A stretch of 64,000 nt of DNA from Globodera rostochiensis (Eukaryota > Nematoda > Chromadorea > Rhabditida > Heteroderidae): positions 1,128,017-1,192,016 of the forward strand of contig JAEVLN010000024.1 in the NCBI GenBank assembly GCA_018350325.1, in the 5' to 3' direction. The position numbers were made by a program, and so were the translations under genes. A model generated the notes under the pieces. That model was not told the DNA's origin. It did not search any database and saw only the letters and a list, made by a program, of their open reading frames with translations. Shown here in pieces: positions 56,901 through 64,000 of the stretch (positions are counted from its first letter, which is position 1; each line of letters starts with the position of its first letter).

Positions 56901-57224
56901 AAGGTGGGCTCGGTTGGACAATTTGAGAAATGTCACGAGATTCGGCTGAGACTGTCAATTGATTTTGTTTTGTGAAATAAACGCCTATGCTGACTGCGCC
57001 AAAAACTGTTGTGTATTTACTTCGGAGAGTTTGCTGCGGTGGACGAAGAAAGCGTAAAGCGGCGATGACGCGGCTTCCTTTGGCCAATGTGATCAAATTC
57101 AATCAAATTGAATCTGTTCAACTTATCTCCGGTTTAAAACCGACCGTAACCAACCCTATTTTATTCGTTTTTTTTTGGCAGAAATGGCGTGAAATTATTT
57201 TGCATTTTTGTTTATTAGTGTGGC

Positions 57225-57625
57225 GGGAAGTGCCTCAACATAATAAAAGACTGGGGTTTTTGTTAAACCGGCTTCGGATTCATTTCCGAAGAATTGACCG
57301 AGATCTCCTCGGATCGAGAACACCTTTCTCGGATAAGACCTGAAGTACAAAGGGGAGAGGGAAGAGTGAGTCTCGAGGGGAGTTGATCCCTCAGGATTTT
57401 AGCCGAGATTTCACTCGGGACCAAACAACCAAATTTCTTTTTTTGCAAAGGCGATAGAATTTATTGACAGAAAGCAAAGAGCAAAAGGAAATATGATTAT
57501 AATTTGGTAAATGGATGAATTGGTTGGTATGAATGGTGATTAGTGAGGAAACGCCCATCGTTTTATAGGCTCAAAAGGGGCGGGGCGTACCGGTATCCGA
57601 GGGACCCGGATAATTCTGGTTTTGT
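57225..57625. repeat. LTR-like repeat related to 33764-33960
   Basis: Shares AATAAAAGACTGGGGTTT, CGAGAACACCTTTCTCGGA and AGACCTGAAG with the 33.8-kb region. It probably marks the same retroelement family, possibly the terminal repeat of the integrase relic. Confidence 0.45.
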
Positions 57626-57892
57626 CCAACCCTAGATCCCACCCTAGCATTTTACTTTACGAACACACAAACCAGGGATGGGCGGAATTCCAATTTCCGA
57701 CTTTCCGATTTCCGACATTTTTGGGGTCGGAATTCCGAGTTCCGATTTCCGAAATTTGGAGCAAAAAGTCGGAAATTTTCGAAAAAATCGATAATTTTTG
57801 GACCAAATCTCTTAACAAACTTAGCTAAAAAGTTCAAAATTTCTCCCGGCGGCGCTTATCGGCACCGCCGGGCCCCCGCATCTCGGGAAAAG

Positions 57893-58640
57893 TTACAAAA
57901 AAGAAAGGACTAAAATTGAGGAAAAATTTGGTAAAAAATTGGGAGCCAATCGCAACAAAATTTATAAATTGTAAAAAGAATTTGGCTTATGCCGCAAACA
58001 GAAAAAAAGACTTTGGGCTTCCCATCGATTGTAAGAATTTAAATATTAATTTTTAAAAATTATTAAACTAAATTTAGCGCAAATTAAATAATACAATAAA
58101 AAAAATTTGAATTGATGGGAAAATATTACAAAATTAAGCAAAGAAATTCCAAAATTAGTGAAAGTGATATTACCAATATACAACATTGGGAAAGCGACAA
58201 TATAGATTAGTGTTCGGCTTTTCGGCATTACCGCGGTATTTTTTTTCGGTATTTTTACCGAAATACCGATACCGAAAAAATTTTGAGATTTCGGTATTTT
58301 TTCGGTATCGGTATTATACCAAAATACCGATACCGAATACCGAAAAACCCCATTTGCCGAACACTAATATAGATGGAAAAAACGATTTGATTCCGTTGGT
58401 AAACATTCATTATCTGAGAATCGCCCAACTTTTACGGATAACGAGTATTCAAATTTAACTTTTAATATTTTGGCAATTTAAAAATAATTAATGCATTTAT
58501 TTTTTTATTGTAGCATTTTGAAGCATCCGATGCCCTCGTCGGATGATAATTTATGGGCCTGGAATCTGGCAAAGAAAAAAAGAACACAACGAATTGAAGT
58601 GGAACACTCCGTGAAGAACTAAAGACTTTATTTAGAAATT
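57893..58640 (+). pseudogene. H-family copy 4 (inverted, partial, MITE-interrupted)
   Basis: Plus-strand copy of the 3' half of the H gene. Part of unit A (57905-57985; the end reads GTAAAAAGAATTTGGC), then a deletion to the end of unit B (CTTCCCATCGATTGTAAG), the conserved intron and TTTAGCGCAAATTAAAT. Unit C follows (ATTGATGGGAAAATATTACA), interrupted at 58208-58366 by a MITE. Then GAATCGCCCAACTTTTACGG and the 3' UTR block at 58510-58620 with AAAGACTTTATTT. It is clearly non-functional and mirrors 24040-24740. Confidence 0.75.
58208..58366. mobile_element. 159-bp hAT-like MITE with 8-bp target duplication
   Basis: Terminal inverted repeats TAGTGTTCGGC / GCCGAACACTA enclose GGTATT/TACCGA phrases. 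ATATAGAT occurs immediately outside each end (58200-58207 and 58367-58374); removing one copy plus the element restores the H coding sequence seen at 24290-24310. 8-bp duplications and TAGTG ends fit the hAT superfamily. Confidence 0.8.
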
Positions 58641-59826
58641 TGGATTCTGCTAAAATTTGATTTTCCCCGCTTTTTTTAAAAACCCCGATTCCGCTTTACC
58701 CTAATCTAAACAATCTTTTAAATTCGAATCTTTAGGGATGTATGTTACCCCCGACCTTGAGTCGGGGATGGGGTTTGGGGTCGGGTTTTCGGAGTTAGAG
58801 ATGTCAAGGTCGGGAAAATCACACCGAAATGGCATTAATTTCGGTCTCCATTCTTTGTTAAGAGAAGCAAAATTCTGAAAGATGACATGAATTAATTCAT
58901 TTTTTGTGCGAATTTTAATTAAGAAAATTTGAATATTTATATTTTTATAACACTGTACATTTAATGGTGAGGGGCGGGAAACCACCAGTGCCCAGATAAC
59001 CCCGATTTTTTTAAAGACATTTTAACTCGCGGGGACTTCAATTAATTCAAAGGGCACTTTAGTGCACTCGCGACAAAACCAATTTTAGAAAGCAATGTTT
59101 GAATTCACAGATAAATTAGTTTTTAAATAATTATAAATTAATTGATCAAATATTGGACAGCTGTAGATTGTTGTTCTTGATGACCGAATTGTGTGCGAAT
59201 GTGATATTGGCCGCTCAAATTAGGCATAAATAAATTTAAATTTAAATTCAATATTTATATTCATGATCAGAGGGTAAAAAGACCAATAGAAATGCATTTT
59301 AATAACCAATCGCGTCTTTAAATAAATATCCATGCTTTTGATTGTTAAATTATCGGAGTGACTTGGTTTGATTGATGACCAAATAGTGTGCGAAAAGCGC
59401 TGCGATATTGGGCACTAAAAATATGTATTAAATTATATTTTGAATAAATAAAATAATTGTTTCAAAAAGAATCTTTACCTGCAAAAGTAGAGAACCGGGG
59501 CACTGCTTCCGTATGCAATCGAAAGCAAAACAATACAAATTGGGAAAACAAAATATTCAATTGTAAATGCGTCCAAATTGAGTAAGGGCGTTATGACACG
59601 CGCGAAGAAAATATTCTTAAAAAAGTTTTTAAAAATAAAAAGAATATAATTATTTGTTAGCTAACCAAGATGTAGCATATCAGACCAATCGACATCAGAA
59701 TGCTCAGCAAAATTGTTAACTTTTTCACATTTTCCGGAACTAAACGCAAAAACTAAAATATTTGTTGAACAAAATGTAAAAACTCGATGATTTTTGACGC
59801 CAAATAATCAGCCAAATCAGTGCGTA
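58480..59826 (-). pseudogene. Inverted cassette copy with SRSX copy 8 fragment
   Basis: Mirror image of about 22850-24200: spacer, the identical ACCACCAGTGCCCAGATAAC region, alternative last exon (about 59163-59240, with a 6-nt deletion), last exon at about 59345-59425, TM7 exon (59480-59625) and part of the TM5-TM6 exon (59670-59826). The receptor is cut at 59826 by a tandem repeat, so exons 1-4 are missing. Confidence 0.75.
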
Positions 59827-59829
59827 AGT

Positions 59830-60200
59830 AGTGAAAGCCACCCCCCCCCTCGCGGGAGTCCCGTCCCATCGCGGGCCTATTGAGTCCCATTGAGTCCCGT
59901 CCTCTCGCGGACCTATTGAGTTGGTTTTTGAACCAAAGGGTTTGGGATAAGGGTTCGGGGGTGAACCCTCATCCCATCGTGGGCCTATTGAGTACCATTG
60001 AGTCCCGTCCTCTCGCGGACCTGTTGAAGGTCCTGTTCCCGTTTCATCGTGAGCCTGTTGAACTGGTTTTTGAACCAAAGGGTTTGGGAGGGTTTTCAGT
60101 TTTGAACCATGAGTCCCGTCCTCTCGTGGACCTATTGAAGGTCCTGTTCCCGTTTCATCGTGAGCCTGTTGAACTGGTTTTTGAGCCAAAGGAGTTTGGT
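59830..60200. repeat. GC-rich tandem repeat (GAGTCCCGTCCTCTCGCGGA)
   Basis: Units with TCTCGCGGACC, TATTGAGT, GTTTTTGAACCAAAGGGTTT recur three to four times at about 110-120 bp. This yields long frames on both strands (QKPVQQAHDETGTGPS repeats) that I do not accept as genes. Confidence 0.65.
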
Positions 60201-60354
60201 CAGCTCATCGGCTGTGCTATTCGTTTGTTGGTTTTTCATTATTTGTAAGCCCCCCTCCCCTGCCCTTCGGTACTCAACATTGATTGGTTGCATTGAAATG
60301 GCAAATGCAAAAAAATTAAAAATGAAAAATAAAATGATTTTTTTCAGACTTCAT

Positions 60355-62696
60355 TCATTCCTTCATGCATTTGTTGATGAACGGCTTTAACGACGAAAGA
60401 GCCTGTAAAAAAAAATTTTTAATATAAAATTTTAAATAATCAATTCACACTTTTTTTTTAACATCTGTTGGAGTGTTTGGCGCAAAAGAGACATTTTGTT
60501 TTTGTTCAGATATTTTGGCTTGCATTTTCTCTGCCACTTAAAAAACAAAAAATTTTTTTTAAATATTTGATGAATTGTTAGACTTACCCTGCTGGAATTT
60601 TGGATTTTCTGTCAAAATTTTGCTAAAATGCGCTGCAATGGGCGTTCCGCTAAGTGCGTCCATGGCTGAATCGATGGCTGTTACTTCGGTGAAGCTTTGC
60701 ACAAGCTCCAGACCCTCCACGTCTTCAGAAATGCTCCAGGAATCCTTCCCGGCGAAACCTTAATTATCGAACAATTAAATTCTAATTGTTTATATTTTAA
60801 ATTTAAAAAAAAAAAAGAAGAAGTTGTTTGATGAGAAAAGAGGAGGCTGGAAAAGGTAAACTCCTTCACTCAAGAGTAGTCAACCTAATCCGACATCTCT
60901 TCCTGCGACAAAGTCCTACAAGAAGGCACTTGAGAACTCGGTCGGCAGGAAGAGCACGAAATTGAAGACAGAGAGCAGAATAGAGAAATTTAAAAAAATT
61001 AGGGACAGGTGTTGGACCGGAATGTGGGACTCTTCCGGATTTATTTAAAAATTTTTATTAGATTTTTAAATTTTGTAAATTGCTTACCAAGCCACGCTAT
61101 ATAATAGGCCTTCCTTGAATTAGCACTCACGAACATTGCATGAATTGTCTCAATCTCAAACTCCTCGTCTTTGTTCGGCTTAACCCCTTGGGGCGCTGTT
61201 TGCGGCCGGATAAAAACCTTAAAATTTTCTTAAACTTTAAATATCGAGAAATAAAATGGGTAAAAATCTGAAAAACAAAATTTGGAAAAGCCAATACTCA
61301 CCCGGCCTTTACGCTCCCTCTGCCTTTTCAGAAATCGTTTTGTCGAGCGTTTTGAATGCGACAGTGTTGAAGCAGTAGCAGCAGCAGCAGCAGCATTTGC
61401 CGAAGATTTGAACTGTTTGGATGGTGCCAGTGCGGCACATTGAGTAGCCAACTCGCTAAAACAAAATTTTTTAAACAAATAATCCATCAACAGAATTAAA
61501 AAATCTTCACAGAATAAGAAAACGCGACTTATTGGCGATGTTGTAGCAAACGTTGACGCCGCCGTCGCCGCCGTGTTCTCCAACCGGTTCATCCTCGGTG
61601 TTTTCGACCATTTGCAAGTCCTGCTGCAGCTCATCCGCCAATCCGCTGTCCATCGCGGAAGGCGAGACCAAATGCGACTGATCAAACAGAAAAATAAAAT
61701 GATTAATTAAAACACTATTGTTTACCCGAATAATGCCAGGGTCCAACAGCCAATTCTGATTTGAGCCAAATATATCGATTTACAATATATTAAAGCCACC
61801 ATGTACACCGGCAGCGAAAACATTTTCTCCGTCCGACCATGCTCACACAGTTGCATTAACTGCTTTGTCGACGGGGCGAAGTCAATTGGCTGAATGGTGT
61901 CTCTGTAAATTCATTACATTAAATGGTTTTGCGGTAAATTTCAAAAAATTTTTGGTCACCTGTAATCAGCCATATTGTTTAGCATTTCAGGGCTGCTCAA
62001 CTGCTTCCGGTCATCTTTTTGCTGTAACTAAAATTATTGATTTTAAAATAACAAATATTCAGAAAAATTATTTTTAAAATCCCCCTTTAAAATCCCGTAT
62101 GAAATTTGTTTAAATATTTTCAAATTTTTTCATTTTAAAAGTTTGCTTACCGGAAACCGATTGTTCTTTGTCCTCGGCCGACTTCGGTCACTTGGTTCTG
62201 CATTGCCTCCGGTTCCGTCGTTTTGCTAGATAAATTTTTATATAACAATTTTTGATTAATTAAAATTTTAAATACGCTTTAAAATATTATAATAAAATTT
62301 CCACAAAAAAATTTTTTTGTAAATTCCTTAAAAATGAGATGGTGCTCAAACGGGAACGCCATCTGAGCGCCGGCGCTTAGATGTCGCCCGTTCCCCTCCC
62401 AAAAACTTTTTGGGTACAAGTCCCTGTTAAAAAGGGTTAACATTTGCACACTTCCTGTTTAATCAGAATTGTTTTTTTTTTGTATAATTAAAGTTTTGAA
62501 ATTCACTTACTGACAAAACAGAGCCGGCGTCGCTCACAAGATGTCCCAAAACGTCCTGATTTTGGTCGGCTTCCATCGAAATATCCTAAATTTATAAGAA
62601 ATCAGTAATAGTTTTTAAAAAAAAAAGTAGGAAAAAAGGAACGATTAAAAGATGCTCCACCTCATCGATCGTTAAAACATCGATGAATGAAGACAT
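60355..62696 (-). CDS. Chromodomain protein (12 exons)
   Basis: Exons, 5' to 3': 62696-62661, 62585-62511, 62225-62151, 62021-61960, 61902-61800, 61755-61726, 61677-61529, 61455-61302, 61217-61088, 60758-60588, 60536-60463, 60402-60355. They total 1107 nt, 368 residues, in one frame. The N-terminal half is acidic and polar. Then come an Ala run (SSANAAAAAATAS), a basic patch (KRSTKRFLKRQRERKGR), and a chromodomain at about residues 245-295: EEFEIETIHAMFVSANSRKA, YYIAWLG, and GFAGKDSWSISEDVEGLELV ending VQSF. These follow the usual E-x-E-x-I, Y-x-x-x-W-x-G, W-x-x-x-E, F pattern, with Trp where HP1-type cages place aromatics. It should act in the nucleus by binding methylated histone tails. The linker in the middle of the domain is longer than in HP1, and no shadow domain is evident. 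One intron is only 44 nt (61756-61799). A TTTGGTTAG acceptor-like site lies just upstream of the ATG, possibly for trans-splicing. Confidence 0.82.
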
Positions 62697-63391
62697 TATA
62701 ATTGGTATTGGCTAACCAAAATTAAAATTAAAATTTTATTTTACAAATAAATGCATAAAGGTAAAAGGTGTTGGGGGGAATGGGCAGAAATGGATGAGCA
62801 TTCGTCGTTCCGTTCATTTCGCATTGATTATGCCTTCGTCCTTCTGACCCCCCCCCCATCCATTCCCAAGCCGTCTCCATCCATACCTTCCCTCTTCTAT
62901 CAACCATCTCTCTGTTTACTCTCCCGATCTGTCTTCTGTACTCTATAGGGATGGAATATGCAACAACATATTTTAACCCCTCGGACCTCCTCCCTTCCAC
63001 GGACCCCCCCCCCTCACCCATCGGGCATGCAATGCCGCGGCGAATGCTCCCCACACACAAAACAGCTAATTTTGTTTTCCCGCACATTTTTAAATTTTGT
63101 TTATTGTTAAAATAAAAACATTTATTAAATTAAATTAAAAAAAAAAATAACGAAAATTAAAAAATCGGTTATTATAAGAACATAAATAATAGTAGATAAT
63201 GATGAATGAAATATGAGACTGTGGTGTGGTTATAAAAGCAAAAATTGAATAAATTAAAAAAATGTGAAAATGAACAAAATTTTGAAATAATAATATTAAA
63301 ATTGAATTGAACAAATTAAAAATGTGAAACTGAACAAAATTGAAATAGTAATATTAAAATTGAAATTGAATAATGATAAAAAATGATAAAA
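62697..63391. other. Intergenic between chromodomain and RING genes
   Basis: 62760-63060 is C-rich on the plus strand with a long minus-strand frame of unusual composition. 63090-63380 is AT-rich with GTGAAACTGAACAAAATTG-type repeats. No gene supported. Confidence 0.45.
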
Positions 63392-64000
63392 TTACAACTC
63401 GGGATAATTACCGAGGATCTTAAAATGGCCAGATCGCCGTCGACAGATGGGGCACCGCGCCGGATGACCTGCCCGACTCTGGACCACCATCTGCACAGAG
63501 CACGCGACACACAAGGCGACGTGTCCGCATGGACCGTAAGTTCGCGGGACGCTGCTAAGGCACACAACACATTCGCGCTCCCAAAAGAGTTTGAACGGTA
63601 TCGACGCCCAAGGGTCTATTGGCTCCAGCACCGCTGGTTCGGCATTGTCGTCCTAATTCGAAATTGAAACATTTAAATAAATGAATAAGAAAATTTAAAT
63701 TCAACACCAGTCCCTTTGTGAGGCCCTTCCCCCACCTACCGGGTTTTGAGGCGCAGCTGTTGGTGGTACATCAGGCGGGCTGATCAGAACGCCGACTCCG
63801 TTTTCGATAACGGCGTGGTAGGTGCTCGGGGCAGTCAAAAAGGCGCCAGCTTCGCGCAGTCGCCTTGCCTCCAGTCCCTCCCGTTCCGACACGGGTCCGT
63901 GCTCAATGCCATTCCGGTTCCTCACTCTGTTTATGCGCCGAGCGGTCGCGCACTCAGTGCAGTCAGAGTCGTGACAACCGCACGGATCTGTGCAACACAA
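63392..64000 (-). CDS. RING-finger protein, C-terminal part (5' end beyond window)
   Basis: The last exon (63652-63392) encodes DDNAEPAVLEPIDPWASIPF and a terminal C3HC4 RING: ECVVCLSSVPRTYGPCGH, ALCVACSVQMV, then ARCPICRRRSGHFK, ending NYPEL. The preceding exon runs from beyond 64000 to 63740. It has a Cys-rich start (CCTDPCGCHDSDCTEC) and a basic stretch (RRINRVRNRNG), and splices at AACCCG|GTAGGT in phase 0. A C-terminal RING with the CPICR ending is typical of E3 ubiquitin ligases such as neuralized-like and related proteins; the exact family cannot be told without the rest. It is on the same strand as the chromodomain gene, about 700 bp upstream of it. Confidence 0.75.

Noticed and set aside
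58701..58985. 94-codon frame also present at 23677-23967
   Set aside because: It is conserved only because the whole region is a recent inverted duplication; the codons cover spacer DNA and it has no homologue in copy 1 or 4 at full length.
59740..60248. Gly/Thr/His repeat frames on both strands
   Set aside because: They are translations of a GC-rich tandem repeat that truncates receptor copy 8.
62728..63087. 119-codon minus-strand frame upstream of the chromodomain gene
   Set aside because: It lies in C-rich low-complexity DNA, shows no recognisable domain and no splice context.
1..64000. CRISPR arrays, operons with ribosome binding sites or other prokaryotic features
   Set aside because: The repeats are tandem or foldback without spacers, and the genes have spliceosomal introns; the DNA is eukaryotic.

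Overview
The window is eukaryotic and almost certainly nematode. Evidence: AT-rich DNA, intron-rich genes with introns mostly 42-110 nt and TTT(C/A)AG acceptors, a nematode-type SRSX chemoreceptor family, secreted collagen-like proteins, an FMRFamide-receptor-like GPCR and a RHGxR histidine acid phosphatase. Several introns need a GC donor, a feature reported as common in cyst nematodes. A plant-parasitic cyst nematode such as Globodera or Heterodera is my inference, not something the sequence proves.

Layout. 2.5-5.6 kb: two small secreted collagen-like genes. 6-32 kb: a repeat-riddled array in which two unrelated genes are duplicated together. One is a seven-exon SRSX-type chemoreceptor on the plus strand (copies at 6475, 18234, 21920 and 28444, plus a broken one at 31633). 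The other is a convergent minus-strand gene for a secreted protein made of a signal peptide, an acidic stretch and three helix-turn-helix-like Lys-rich units (here called H; copies at 9219, 16626 and 25164). Only H at 24185-25164 and the receptors at 18234, 21920 and 28444 look intact. 32-43 kb: foldback elements, a GC-rich retroelement remnant, and a receptor copy split by a deleted BEL/Pao-like LTR element with a clean target duplication. 44-51 kb: two well-preserved single genes, a peptide GPCR and a histidine acid phosphatase. 51-60 kb: a large foldback element, an inverted receptor pseudogene, a Ty3/gypsy integrase relic, and an inverted copy of the receptor-H cassette carrying an 8-bp-TSD MITE. 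60.3-64 kb: a 12-exon chromodomain gene and the 3' end of a RING-finger gene, both on the minus strand.

The most interesting signal is the receptor-H cassette. A chemoreceptor with a candidate alternative last exon, and a secreted HTH-repeat protein with a conserved 3' UTR hairpin, have been copied and inverted together, while mobile elements attack the copies. Gene models were spliced by eye; every exon chain called intact keeps frame, but none was checked against transcripts.
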